Shown here piece after piece: positions 21,401-32,100 of a stretch of 64,000 nt of DNA. The stretch lies in the NCBI GenBank assembly GCA_009746045.1, contig RPFO01001483.1, positions 84,501 through 148,500 of the forward strand. Direction: 5' to 3'. Numbering within the stretch: position 1 is the stretch's first letter; each line of letters starts with the position of its first letter. Position numbers and translations under genes: made by a program. A model generated the notes under the pieces. It was not told the DNA's origin and ran no database searches. It was given only the letters and a program-made list of their open reading frames with translations. Origin of the DNA: Mesostigma viride (lineage: Eukaryota; Streptophyta; Mesostigmatophyceae; Mesostigmatales; Mesostigmataceae).

Positions 21401-23664
21401 CGATCCATCACCAGGGGCGCCGAGTGGTCTGCGTCCAAGAATGCGCTGCTGCCACTTTTCCACAAGGCGAGTCCTGGGCTGCCGCAGGGTCGTGATGAGC
21501 AAGCGCATATGCTGTCTGGGAAGGAGGTAGCACTAGTGTTGATGATTGGCAGGACAGGGGCGGTTGATCGTTGACAGCCATAGCATTGATGATTGGCAGC
21601 ACGAGGGTAGTTGATGATTGACAGCAATAGCATCGATGATTGGCAGAACGAGGGTAGTTGATGATTGACAGCAATAGCATCGATGATTGGCAGAACGAGG
21701 GTAGTTGATGATTGACAGCAATAGCATCGAAGCAATAGCATCGATGATTGGCAGAACGAGGGTAGTTGATGATTGACAGCAATAGCATCGATGATTGGCA
21801 GAACGAGGGTAGTTGATGATTGACAGCAATAGCATCGAAGCAATAGCATCGATGATTGGCAGAACGAGGGTAGTTGATGATTGACAGCAATAGCATCGAT
21901 GATTGGCAGAACGAGGGTAGTTGATGATTGACAGCAATAGCATCGATGATTGGCAGAACGAGGGTAGTTGATGATTGACAGCAATAGCATCGATGATTGG
22001 CAGAACGAGGGTAGTTGATGATTGACAGCAATAGCATCGATGATTGGCAGAACAAGGGTAGTTGATGATTGACAGCAACAGCATCGATGATAAGTAGCAA
22101 TAGTGTTGATGGTTGGCAGGGCATTTCAGTAATTGATGGCAGCAGAAGGGCGGTGGATGGCAGCAGAAGGGTTGTGGGTGGCAGCATAAGGGTGGTGGGT
22201 GGCAGCAGATGGCGCCGCTGCAGATGCTTTCGATGTCACGGGGTGAATCATAACCTTGGAGTCGTTGCTTGATGCCATCGCTTGTCTTACCCGTCTCTAT
22301 CTTGCCTCCCCCAGAACATGCTGCACGGATTCCTGCCGATCATGTCATTCGTCTCCACCGACCTGCTTGCCTGTCTGCGCTGCGTGCCGCCATCTGTCCC
22401 CGTTGACTTGAACGAGCTGCTGCACAAGATGGCCATGGATGTCATCGGTGAGGTCGCGCTGGGCGTGCGTTTTGGACTGCTCACCGACGAGAGGCAGCAC
22501 CTCGCAAAAGCTCACGGTGCCACGCCCACCCCAGCGGGACGCGGTGGTGCTGGCAGCATCAAGGAAGGCCAGCAAGTCACAGGGGCCCAGGGGGAGGCCC
22601 CTGGGCTGGACCCAGGCTTCTCCAACCACGAGCTGTACGACCTCATGATGGAGACGATGCGGCTGAGCTCGTTCGAGGCGTCCATCTCCAACCTTATCAT
22701 CCTGCTGTGTGCGCCGCTGGGGCGCGGCTTGCGGGAGCTGCTGGCGCGCGTACCCGGGACCACGGACCACCGCTTTCGCAGGACGCAGGTGTTTGGCGTG
22801 CGCCGGTTTGTGCAGATGTGCATCGGGCGTAAGAAGCAGGTGGGGACCACCGGGGACGTGGGCGCGGTTGCTGCGACAGCGGGCAGCGAGGGGATGCCGG
22901 GGAAGTTGCCTTCCTCGGATGCGGATGGGGTGGCTGCCCCGGGCGCGGCGGGGGTGAACAAGGATGCGATGACGTTCCTTCTGTCAGCCATCAACAGGGA
23001 CACCAAGCAGCCGTTCCCGATGGAGAGCGTGGCTGGGTTGGCGACGGAGCTGATCGCGGCAGGGTCTGACACCACCGCCAACACGCTCGCGTTTGCGCTG
23101 TACTGTGTGAGCGGGGACCCTGCGGTGGAAGCGCGCGTGGTGGAGGAGGTGCTGGCGCCCGGGAGGGGCCCAGGTGTGCCCATTACCCACGAGGACTTGG
23201 AGGACAAGTTCCCGTACGTGGAGGCGGTGATTAAGGAGTCGCTGCGGGTGTACCCGCCCGTGGCAGCCATGACCCGGGTCGCGCTGGAGGACGTGGAACT
23301 GGGAGGGCATTTCATCCCTGCTGGCACTGGGGTCATCGTGCCTGCCATGGCCATGAACATGGACCCCAAGGTGTTCCCTAACCCGGATGTTTTCAATCCC
23401 GACCGCTTTCGTGGCAAGGGTGGTGAGGAGAAGAAGGATTACCCCCACCTGTTCAACCCGTTTGGGGTCGGCCCCCGTATGTGCCTGGGCCACCGGTTTG
23501 CCATGTTGGAAGCGATGCTCGTGTTCATTCGCTTGTATCAAAACTTCTCCTTCGCACGGGCGCCGCCCACGAGCCTTGAGGTGCCGCTGAAGGTTCAGCA
23601 CACGATTGTCAGCAAGCCCAAGAACGGGGTTTGGATGTATGTGACTCCGAGGGTCGCAGCATAG
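18477..23664 (+). CDS. Cytochrome P450 monooxygenase, microsomal type, five exons
   Basis: A heme-thiolate monooxygenase that would use O2 and electrons from P450 reductase at the ER membrane; substrate unknown. Exons: 18477-18782 (donor GC: AAG|GCAAGC), 19032-19123, 20646-20699, 22209-22242 (tentative, 34 nt) and 22315-23664 (stop TAG). Phases agree and give 611 residues. Two hydrophobic N-terminal segments (about 7-25 and 38-58) precede the proline-rich hinge LPGPPPTWLLGNLPD. Exon 3 ends in AKGLVFSK, typical before the C-helix. Exon 4 supplies WRR. The I-helix has AGSDTT at about 411-416, the K-helix ESLR at about 470-473, then FNPDRF, and the heme loop FGVGPRMCLGHRFAM has its Cys ligand at about 552. 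General resemblance is to the CYP3/CYP711-type clans. It is longer than usual because of a linker after helix G. A tandem paralogue starts at 63506. Confidence 0.88.
20095..20575 (+). repeat. Minisatellite of CATGCTTGTCATGTATGCTT units (P450 intron 2)
   Basis: About 18 short units alternating CATGCTTGTCATGTATGCTT, TTGATG and TTGAGTTATGCTTGTGACC. The array ends just upstream of exon 3 (20646). Confidence 0.85.
20765..20905 (+). repeat. (CCTG)n / CCTCCTGC microsatellite (P450 intron 3)
   Basis: Low-complexity CCTGCCTGCC and CCCTCCTGCC units directly downstream of exon 3. They produce cysteine/proline-rich spurious open frames. Confidence 0.85.
21530..22100 (+). repeat. About 47-bp minisatellite (P450 intron 3)
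   Basis: About a dozen near-identical units containing GATGATTGGCAGAACGAGGG then TAGTTGATGATTGACAGCAA and TAGCATC. Two places carry an extra short 'AAGCAATAGCATCG' insertion. The regular units keep long minus-strand frames open, but these are not genes. Confidence 0.9.
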
Positions 23665-24392
23665 CTCCAAGTGTGAAGGTTGAGCTCACGGTTGCCGTTC
23701 AGACTTGGCAAGCAGGATGGGGGTCTTGCTCTTTCATGTACAGCTCCTAGATTAACCCGTGTTGTATTCTAGAACATGTTACGGTGTGTTGTAGGGTTAT
23801 AACGCGATGTATCGTGTTGTACATAATGTGACAAGTGGGAGACCTAATAGACCTGAGATTCTTGGTCTGAAACTCGGTAGACGCACGGACTACTTAAACA
23901 TCCTATAGATATCTAGAATTCAAGAAATTATTTTTGGAATTTTTTGTGACAGTTGCAAACAAATATGTACCACTGAAATTAGGACATTTCGCGTCACGAA
24001 GGTGAAGACGATGAATGGCGATGGAGGCAGGTGAATCGCACCAGTTTTTGCGCATATTTCAGTGGGGCCCCGTTAGGTGCCATGATCCCATGACTTGATG
24101 CGTTTAGCGGTTGATAATTAGGTTTTGTGACGATCCCGGAGCGATGAGACAACTATTTCTGTATACACAATCCCGTGCTCACTCACCACTAGACACTCAC
24201 GGCCAGTTAGGCTCGAAACACACGCCCTGATCAAGCAGTTTCCAGCCCCACCTGCCGTCTAGGTCATCTAGTCGCTCTACACGTAAGCCAGCCATAATTT
24301 CAATGCACAAGACCACACATTTCCATCTCCATTCATATTCATCATCCTGAACGACACGACAACGCGGAAAAAATAACGGCAGGCTCGAGCTA
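23665..24392. other. 3' flank of the P450 gene, nothing else recognised
   Basis: Moderately A/T-rich sequence without a coding signature or canonical AATAAA close to the stop. It probably contains the P450 3' UTR. Confidence 0.4.
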
Positions 24393-24600
24393 CCATTAAT
24401 TAATTAATAAATTAAACTCGTGCTCCCGTTGGGGAGTCACGGAGCACCGAATTAGTGCACAACAGGAAGAAAGGGCAGAGACCCCCTTTCTCCTTCATGC
24501 CAGAGGCATGCCACAGCCGCAATCGGACACGATAGACGATCCGGCAAGTTCTGTGGGTGTGCAAATAAGACACACGTGAGCATATCATAACAAGGAGCGT
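24393..24600 (-). mobile_element. SINE-like fragment with conserved 3' hairpin, minus strand
   Basis: Read on the minus strand it has the G-run/C-run block shared with 3690-3890, the nested hairpin GGTGCTCC...GGGAGCAC with inner CTCCC-CAAC-GGGAG (about 24422-24448), and a TTTAATTTATTAATTAATTA tail ending near 24393. Target duplication not resolved. From 24600 to 24880 no feature is seen. Confidence 0.5.
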
Positions 24601-24879
24601 GGGCAAGTAATCTGATCATAGTCAGGACGTAGCATGGCTGTACAAGGGCTAAGCTAAGGCTATGGCTGTGTACCGTGTGTTAGCGGTGCACGTGACTAGG
24701 TATGGTGGCACAGCTAGCAGGCAACATTCTAGGCATGGCTGCCATGATGGAAGTGACTACCAATGAATACAAGCTAGGGCTATTCTAGCCCGCAGGGGCC
24801 GGGCGTACGCCACATCTTGTGGTTGATCATTGATCAGGTCCCCGCCCCTCCAGTACCACTGTCTGTGACCACCCGCCTT

Positions 24880-25079
24880 ACTGACCAGGTGGAAGGCCGG
24901 CCGAGTCGGCCAAGGCACCGTGAAACTTGAGGCAGTTGCTACCAAGGTAGACGCCCTGGCCACGCAGGTCCCCGAGATCGCCGAGCGAACGGCCACCATC
25001 GCCGCCCAACCTGCTGGTAGGGCTATAGCGATGACCCCTCGACTCGCGCCTCCTGGGCGGACCTGCTCAAGAGCCAGGC
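24880..25079 (+). pseudogene. HAL1-like copy D, 5' segment of the ORF1 interrupted by the LTR retrotransposon
   Basis: The coiled-coil part of an ORF1p-like protein (VATKVDALATQVPEIAE...) runs to a WADLLKSQ-like motif equivalent to WADMLKQH in copy B. It stops exactly at the CAGGC target duplication (25075-25079). The same gene resumes at 56516, after the LTR element, where the frame continues with a T/E/R-rich coil. Confidence 0.65.
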
Positions 25080-25768
25080 TGTTGCGAACCCGACCCTTTG
25101 GAACGGGCGCAACAATGGAATAAATTATGTATTTTGGCTTGTTGTCATAGTCCGTAGGACTTTGGGATTCATTTCGGGACTTAATTTGGGAATTGTCCCT
25201 TGGTCAGGATTTTTGTATGGAACTATGATAGTTTGTGTGATTCGGACCGGTTATTTTGGGCCTAGGTTGATGTTCGAGATCTTCTAGAGCTAGTAGGCCG
25301 GTGCATTCGCGCCGCGCTGCGTACTTTACAGCTGGTTGAGATATTGTACTCATGCGTGGATTCTGTAGCCAGCTGGCGGGGGTCGATGTCGACCCGAGGA
25401 TCTTGTGTGGACTGCATGCTTTGGAATTCGCTGGAAGGTCGGCGCCATGTCGGCGCCCCTTGCCAGCTTGGTGGCAGACCTAGGTGAAATTGGTCCGAGG
25501 ACGAGAGTCTCGTCCTCTTGGTTCGGAATAAAGTGTGTGTTATCACCTGTCTGAACCTGGGGCATAATTCCAACTGCATTTGGTGGCTCTATCCTGAATG
25601 TGGGTTGTGTAGATTAATGCAATATTAATCACCGTGAGCCGTAGCAGTGTAAATGCCGCAACTGCTCCGTTAATACCACTCCCGGAGAGTGGTGAGCGGT
25701 TGACCCAGATTTCCATATTAACCACCCTAACATAGGATCTTTCGCACGACCCGGATGGGTTCGTTACA
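25080..25768 (+). repeat. 5' LTR
   Basis: 689 bp, TG...CA. It contains GGAATAAAGTGTG near 25527, a good candidate poly(A) signal, downstream of a GC-rich hairpin region. It is essentially identical to 55827-56515. Confidence 0.95.
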
Positions 25769-25769
25769 C

Positions 25770-25785
25770 TGGTTATCGGAGGTTA
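25770..25785 (+). promoter_or_regulatory. Putative primer-binding site
   Basis: TGGTTATCGGAGGTTA starts one base inside the 5' LTR. It begins with the obligatory TGG (pairing with a tRNA 3' CCA) and resembles, with one extra base, the initiator-Met type TGGTATCAGAGG. The priming tRNA is not certain. Confidence 0.5.
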
Positions 25786-26404
25786 GGTTAGGGGAGTTTA
25801 GAATGGCGGCCCGGAGCCGTGCGTAACCTAGGCAAGGCATCGAGCTGAACGGGTTCAGCCAGCCCAGCAAAGGGGTGCTGATCGAGCCCGGGGTCGTCAT
25901 AGCCGCCAGCGTCGCAGCCAGGGGCGCCATCCTAAACCGCCTAGCCCATCGTTGGGTGTTCAAGGACGCTAGACGTCCATGAGCGAGGTAAGAAGTTAGA
26001 GATTCTAGGATTTCCTTCTTGCCCTTCCCGTCTTACCCACGCGCGTAGAAACGGGGTTTCTGTTTTCTGTCGTGCTCTTTATTCATGTTTGTGCTTGTTG
26101 GTGAATGGGTCGCCCCGGAGGCAGACCTTCGTGAGCTGTGGGCGGACCCCCGGAGGGCAACGCTGCTTACAGCTCGAGGGTAGTCACCGGCTGGCCGTTG
26201 CCTTACTGTGTTGCCGGTGGCTGTACCTCAACGTTTTTCGTACTGTCTGTGAACGTCCTGTTTCTGCCTTGTGTTTCTCTCTCGCTGTGAGCACGTCACC
26301 TGCACGTAGAGGTAACCTGGGTGGGCTTTCCTTCCTTTCTTTCCCCTTCCTGCATTGCCTGCTGTAATACCATGTGATATTGCTTTATACCTAATCGGTA
26401 GTTC

Positions 26405-26776
26405 ATGGGAACCTCTCGCAGCAGACGTAATAATGAAGGAGGATATAGACGTATTAATCAAGGAGGTAGATCCCAATACCTATACTATGCAGTAGCACAC
26501 GACGGGGCCACAGGCCAACCAGGAATTTTCTATAGTTGGGCTGCGTGTAGTAATCATATTAAGGATAAAGTCTTACACCCAGCGTCGTTAGCTAGATGGC
26601 AGGGATTTAATACATTAGCGGAGGCAGATCAGTTTATTAGGATAATATGCCCCTCCCAGAAGGGCTGCACCAGCATAGGCGTGTCACCCAGATCCCAGCA
26701 CAGGATGTGTTGCGTGCACTGGAGCAGCTTCACCTGGGCCCATCCTCTAGGGCATAAGCCCCACTATCACTACTAG
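26405..26776 (+). CDS. Leader ORF with RNase H1 N-terminal / viroplasmin-like hybrid-binding domain
   Basis: 123 residues, between the 5' LTR and gag. After a basic R/G/N-rich start, residues 27-78 show the hallmarks of the small domain shared by eukaryotic RNase H1 N-termini and caulimovirus viroplasmin: YYAV (27-30), PGIF (39-42), SW (44-45), a Cys (48), GF (67-68) and EADQF (73-77). In RNase H1 this domain binds RNA-DNA hybrids. Binding of reverse-transcription intermediates by this protein is inference. Codon use is distinctly A/T-richer than in gag and pol, suggesting a separate origin. It is not fused to the RNase H of pol. The C-terminal 40 residues match nothing I recognise. Confidence 0.7.
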   Translation: MGTSRSRRNNEGGYRRINQGGRSQYLYYAVAHDGATGQPGIFYSWAACSNHIKDKVLHPASLARWQGFNTLAEADQFIRIICPSQKGCTSIGVSPRSQHRMCCVHWSSFTWAHPLGHKPHYHY

Positions 26777-26941
26777 ATACCAGTATATAGTGATACTAAC
26801 TACTAGCTTAGCTACAATAGTTAGCAGATAATATATAATTACTATTAGAAGTAGTTGTGGCTTCCTCTTCTCTCTCTTGCTTGCCTGTGTTGGGGAGGTA
26901 TTGTGTAAGGTACTGGTGCTGGTACGGTACTCGGGCCCAAA

Positions 26942-29152
26942 ATGCCTAAGAAGCGAGGTGGTGGTAAAGCACAGCCCCCGGAGGGCCGTAGAGAGACACA
27001 GTCCCCGGAGGACAATAGCAGGGAAGAACAGGAAATAGCTAGCACGGCTAGTCGGAGTTCCAGTGGGTCCCGGAGATCCGAGGCAGCCGCTAGGGTTACC
27101 GCACAACGGCAGACGACTCTTGAGACGCAGCTAGAACAAGCTGCCCTAGGGTTTGGTCAGCAACAGCAGTCGCCGCAGCGACAGCATCAGCCTCAGCAGT
27201 CGCCGCAGCGACAGCATCAGTCTCAGCAGTCGCCGCAGCGACAGCAGCAGTCGCAGCAGCAGCAGCAGCAGTCGGAGCAACAGCGACAGCCCCAGCAGCA
27301 ATCGCGGCCACGACCGACTGAGCATCTGGGCGAATGGAACAGGGTACCTCCCACGCAGCGACCACCATCCGTGGAAGTTGTGCCGGAGGAAGATGAAGAT
27401 ATAGAGGTCGCTTTTAGCCCGGTAGCTAGCTCGCCGTTCGCTCCGCCGCCTGAGTTCGTGCAGCCCTCTCAATTGGGGGCATACGCGCGTGGCCGCCCGA
27501 GCCTGACTCACCCTTGGGCAGGGCGTGGCCGCGGCGGGCCGGGGCCGGGCCCTGGAAGGGATCCCCGTCGGGTCTCCTTTGGAGCGCACGAGAGCTGGTC
27601 CAGACCCCCACCGCAGACGTCAGGGTCGGCCCACGTGCAGTACGATCCCGAGGAGGAGGACTATGCTCCCCCGGGCCCCTTTCCTTACGTATCCACCTCC
27701 CTCCCAGCAAGGAGCGCGCCCACCAACGCTAACTTCAGCCGGCTGCCCCTGGATGACCCCGGTTATGAGCATCCCACGTCCGTTCGCGTTCGGCGTGAGT
27801 CGGCCCCCTTTGCGTCACAACGGATGTCCGCTGACTACGCGCCCCGCCGAGTATCCGGCGACTTCGATCCCGAGCGTGCGGAGGACACCTTCGTGTCCCA
27901 ACGTGGGCATGACCAAACTGCAGGAAGGGGTTCGCACCAGGAGATGCGGACGCGGTGTCACCATCCCCTCACCTTTTCTAGCCCCGCGTACTGCAGCAAG
28001 GGTGGCCCCCTGCGACCTGACCCTGTCAAGGCGCCGCCTATGCCAGATTTTAAGGCGGTGCCCAAGCTCCATGCGGGCATGACTCCCCGTGAGATTGACG
28101 AGTGGGCTCGTATGTGGCAACAGTTGTACACTGTATGGTGTGAACACCATGAGTGGCAGCTGGCCACCAAGGTTCTGATCCCCTACGTGGTGGTGAAGTG
28201 TATGGACCCATCAGTGGTCGGGATGCTTAACGTTGAGAGTGTGGCGGCCCAGTCATACCCGCAGACGGTCGAGGAACTGCACGAGCGCATCCGGCGCAAG
28301 CTCATCCCTCCCGGCTATCGACTGACCGAGCGGTTTGAGTTCGGCCGCCTACGTCAGGGCAACACTGACTTGGCGGAGTTCCTCACCACTTTTGATTCCT
28401 TTGCGGCGCGGTTGACCGGGGACCTGACGTGGACCGAGTACAAGATTCGGTTTTTGGAGGCCATCCATCCCGACCTCCTCGCTGAGGTTAAGAAGCACTA
28501 TGCCGAGGTTCCCTGGGACAAGCTTGACATCCACGCTGTCCAGCAGTACCTTCTACAGGTGGCCGACGTCGTCAAGCAGCCGCGCTACACCAGCACCCGC
28601 CGGTTCGCCTCATCCACGATGACACGCCGTGTCCACTTCACTGAGGTGGAACCCGACCCGTCGGAGGGGGAGGAGTCCAATGACGACGAGCAGCCGGCTG
28701 CCCAACTGCACGCCATCGATGCGTCCAAAGCCCGCTGTTTCATGTGTCACGAGGTCGGGCACCTCAAGAAGGATTGCCCGCGCCTCAAGGCGCGCACCAG
28801 CACGGCGACGGAGGCCACCAAGGAGGCCCCCAAGTTTTCTGGTCCCGCCTTTGAGAGGCGCCCAGCGCCGGCAGCGCGGGATGCTCGCCCGCGCAACGCA
28901 GGCGCGCGGGCTGCCAAGCTGCGCGACGCGCGCACGCAGCCCAACCAGTTCCAGACACCCCGCTTCCCAGCATCGTTCTCTCGGACAGTGCGCGAGCTCA
29001 ATGAGATCCTGGCGCAGCAACAGGCGTCCGAGGCTGGAGGTGACGAGTATGAGGCGCTCAACCCCGGCGACGACGACGACTCGGATGAGGGGGAAGGGGG
29101 GACCGGAAGGTCGGACGAGGCGGCCTCCCGGCCCCGCGATCCTCGCGCGTAG
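26942..29152 (+). CDS. gag: Gag polyprotein
   Basis: 736 residues, ATG start. It forms the particle and packages RNA. The N-terminal third is disordered, with a Q-rich repeat (units like SPQRQHQ, about residues 75-120). The central capsid-like gag domain runs from about 375 to 555 (starting near PDFKAVPKL and containing LRQGNTDLAEFL). A single CCHC zinc knuckle CFMCHEVGHLKKDC lies at about 599-612. The acidic C-terminus ends in TAG at 29150-29152. Pol lies in the -1 frame and is open from 29089, so the two frames overlap by about 60 nt containing runs of G. Expression of pol by -1 frameshifting is likely but unproven. Confidence 0.9.
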   Translation: MPKKRGGGKAQPPEGRRETQSPEDNSREEQEIASTASRSSSGSRRSEAAARVTAQRQTTLETQLEQAALGFGQQQQSPQRQHQPQQSPQRQHQSQQSPQRQQQSQQQQQQSEQQRQPQQQSRPRPTEHLGEWNRVPPTQRPPSVEVVPEEDEDIEVAFSPVASSPFAPPPEFVQPSQLGAYARGRPSLTHPWAGRGRGGPGPGPGRDPRRVSFGAHESWSRPPPQTSGSAHVQYDPEEEDYAPPGPFPYVSTSLPARSAPTNANFSRLPLDDPGYEHPTSVRVRRESAPFASQRMSADYAPRRVSGDFDPERAEDTFVSQRGHDQTAGRGSHQEMRTRCHHPLTFSSPAYCSKGGPLRPDPVKAPPMPDFKAVPKLHAGMTPREIDEWARMWQQLYTVWCEHHEWQLATKVLIPYVVVKCMDPSVVGMLNVESVAAQSYPQTVEELHERIRRKLIPPGYRLTERFEFGRLRQGNTDLAEFLTTFDSFAARLTGDLTWTEYKIRFLEAIHPDLLAEVKKHYAEVPWDKLDIHAVQQYLLQVADVVKQPRYTSTRRFASSTMTRRVHFTEVEPDPSEGEESNDDEQPAAQLHAIDASKARCFMCHEVGHLKKDCPRLKARTSTATEATKEAPKFSGPAFERRPAPAARDARPRNAGARAAKLRDARTQPNQFQTPRFPASFSRTVRELNEILAQQQASEAGGDEYEALNPGDDDDSDEGEGGTGRSDEAASRPRDPRA

Positions 29153-32100
29153 TGCCCCTTCCCACAGGGGTAGAAGTAGGAGTAGACTTAGTCAACCAGG
29201 TAGAACAGCCGCCTGCACCGGATGTGGGCGCGGCCACCCCTGAGGCCGATGTAGCGTTAGTCAATAATGTAGATAGGACGGGCGGGCAGGCCCCAGCGGT
29301 CTCCTTGCCCTCTTCAGATGCAGGCGTGTCGGCGACCGCGGTCGACCCCGCTTCAGCCAATAGTGTAGATAGGTCTAGCGGACAGGCCCCGGAGGCCTCG
29401 CCGCCCTATGCTTCACCAAGCACCAGAACACTTTTAATCTTCAGTGGTGGACTGGCGCTCCCTACCACCACACTTGACCCGTTTCTGAAGGAGAAGACGA
29501 TCCTGGATGTTAAGTTTATGGTGGATACGGGGGCGACCACATCCTTTATCCATGAGGCCCTTGTGCGACGCGCTGGCTACACGATTCGACCACACCCGAC
29601 GCCCATCAACGTCCGGTATGCCGATGGTAACAAGCACCCGTCACCTGGCCTCGTGGACCTCAAGGCGGTTGTCCAGGGCATACCAGTGGAGGTAACAGCC
29701 ACAGTGGCGCCGCTGGGCGCCGCTGACATCATCCTGGGCGTTGATTGGCAGGACGCCCAGGACGTGACGATCAGTGTCAAGCGACGGGTGGTTTGGTTCC
29801 CTGATGGCTCCTTCTGGTGCCCACGGCACGAGTATCTGGCGCACGGCACCGAGGTGCACAACGTTCAGCACGACGCGGGGCCCGAGAAGCCACGACGCCA
29901 TGCATCTCAGATGCTGATGAGCAGCAAGACGCTCGCGCGCAACCTGCAGAAGGGCAAGGAGTACTACATGTACCGCCTTGACTCTGTGCCCCTGCTTGAG
30001 GAGCTGCTGGAGATCGGCACCGACTTCACTGACGACGAGATCGCGCGCTACAACGCCATCCTGGCCAAGCGGGAGAAGCTGTTCGACGAGTCTACACCGC
30101 AGTTTCCCCCGCCCCGTTCTGTGCTGCACCATATCCGCCTCAAGGAAGGCTTCGGGCCCACCACGTCCCCGATGTACCGGATGGGGCCAGTCGAGCTGAT
30201 GGAGCTCAAGAAGATCCTGATGGCCCTCCTTGAGCGTGGTCTGATTGAGCCCAGTAACAGCCCTTTCTCCGCTGGGGTACTCCTAGTGCCCAAGCCTGGG
30301 GGCAAGTGGCGGCTCGTCACCGACTACAGGAAGCTCAACGCGATCACTGTCAAGTCCAAGTACCCGCTCCCGCGCATTGATGACATCTTCAATCGAGTGC
30401 AGGGCGCCACCTGCTTCACGGTGATCGACTGCGCCGATGGGTTTTGGCAGCTCCGCATCGCTGAAGAGGACTGTCACAAGACGGCCTTCAATACGCCATA
30501 CGGACACTACCAGTTCCGTGTGGCGGCGATGGGGCTTTGCAACTCACCAGCCAGCTTCCAGATGCTCATGAACGACATCTTGCGGCCCGTCATGGGGACT
30601 GCACACCTGCCACAGGTATCCAGTGACCTGCGCGACCCTCGCAAGGGGGACAAGCCGCCCTGGTCCTGGAAACGCACTTGCGCTTTGGCCTATCTGGATG
30701 ACATCCTCGTGTACTCCAAGACCTTCGAGGAGCACCTGGAGGACGTCGATACGGTCCTGCGCATTATGGAGGACGAGCATCTCTCGGCCCGCAGGGCTAA
30801 GGTCCGTGCGGGGCGCAGCGTCCCGTTCCTGGGCCACACGCTTTCAGCGGCAGGCGTGGCCACGGACCCGGAGAAGATCGCCTCTGTCCAACAGTGGCCA
30901 GCTCCGACAGACGTGAAGGGCGTGCGTAGCTTTCTGGGGATTGCGTCATACTATCGACGCTTCATCCCCCGGTTTGCCACGATCGCGTCGCCCATCAACG
31001 CTCTCCTCAAGAAGGGCGTATCCTTCGTCTGGTCGGCACAGTGCCAGCAGGCCTTTGAGGCCCTCAAGGCCAGTTTGACCGCGGCACCCGTGCTCGTGCT
31101 CCCAGACCCGTCCCTTCCTTTTGTGGTTGCGACGGATGCGAGCAAGGTGGCTATCGGCGGGGTCCTCTTGCAGGACCAAGGCAAGGGCTTGCAACCGGTT
31201 GAGTACATCTCCCGCACAATGATCCCCGCCGAGCGGAACTATCCGGTCCACCAGCAAGAGCTGTTGGCTGTGGTCTACTGTTGCCACACATGGCGCCACC
31301 ACCTGTTGGGCGCGCAGTTTGATGTTGCAGTCAGCGAGACAGGGGACCTCGACCCCGCCCGTTTGATTATTCACACCGACCATAGGCCCCTGACCCACCT
31401 CTTGACGCAGCCAAATCTGACGCCCCGTCAGGCCAGGTGGATGGAGTACCTTTCCCAGTTTGCCCCTTTTAAGATCCAGTATGTGAAGGGTGCGGACAAC
31501 GTGGTGCCCGACGCCCTCTCCCGTCGTGCTGACTACTGGTTCTATGAGGACATGGGGGTGCTCCATACCACCTGTGAGGAGGCGCCTGGCGCCCCGCTCT
31601 ACGATGACCTCCCACGGTCGCCGCGGGCGCGCCACCTGTTTCACATGAGTCATACCACTCCGGATGCCTTGTCGCCCCCCGATGGCGACGACGACCAGCG
31701 CGTGGACGCGCGGTCCCCCGGGGAAGGGGAGGGGTCCCACACACGGGTTCCCCTTGGCGCTGTGGCTCAGGCTATTTTTCATCTGGAACCTCTTGGATCC
31801 CCGGTGGTCGTGTCTGAGTACCTACACTCGGCGCTGGACCAACCGGAGGAGGAGGACGAGGCCGATGCGTATACGGTCACTTCCCCCCTGGAGATGCTGA
31901 TCAGCCGCTTCACGGTTACCGAGCCGGCCGCCTTGGAGGTGATCAAGTCACACCCCAAGATGATGGGTAGGCTCCCGTGCAAGTTCCAAGAGGGTCGCCT
32001 ATACGTCATGGTGCGCCCGGACACGTGGCGCCTCTACATACCCGAGCTCTGTCGAGCAGCCTTGCTCCACGAGCTCCACGACTCCCTAGTCGGCGGTCAC

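Noticed and set aside
21530..22100. CRISPR-like array of repeats and spacers
   Set aside because: The whole unit repeats, with no unique spacers, inside a eukaryotic intron; it is a minisatellite.
21247..22187. Three long overlapping minus-strand frames of I/N/Y/C/Q repeats
   Set aside because: They are the readings of a 47-bp minisatellite in a P450 intron and have no independent gene signature.
25262..25579. Minus-strand ORF also present at 56009-56326
   Set aside because: Its conservation only reflects the two near-identical LTRs; no motif, and LTRs are not expected to code on this strand.
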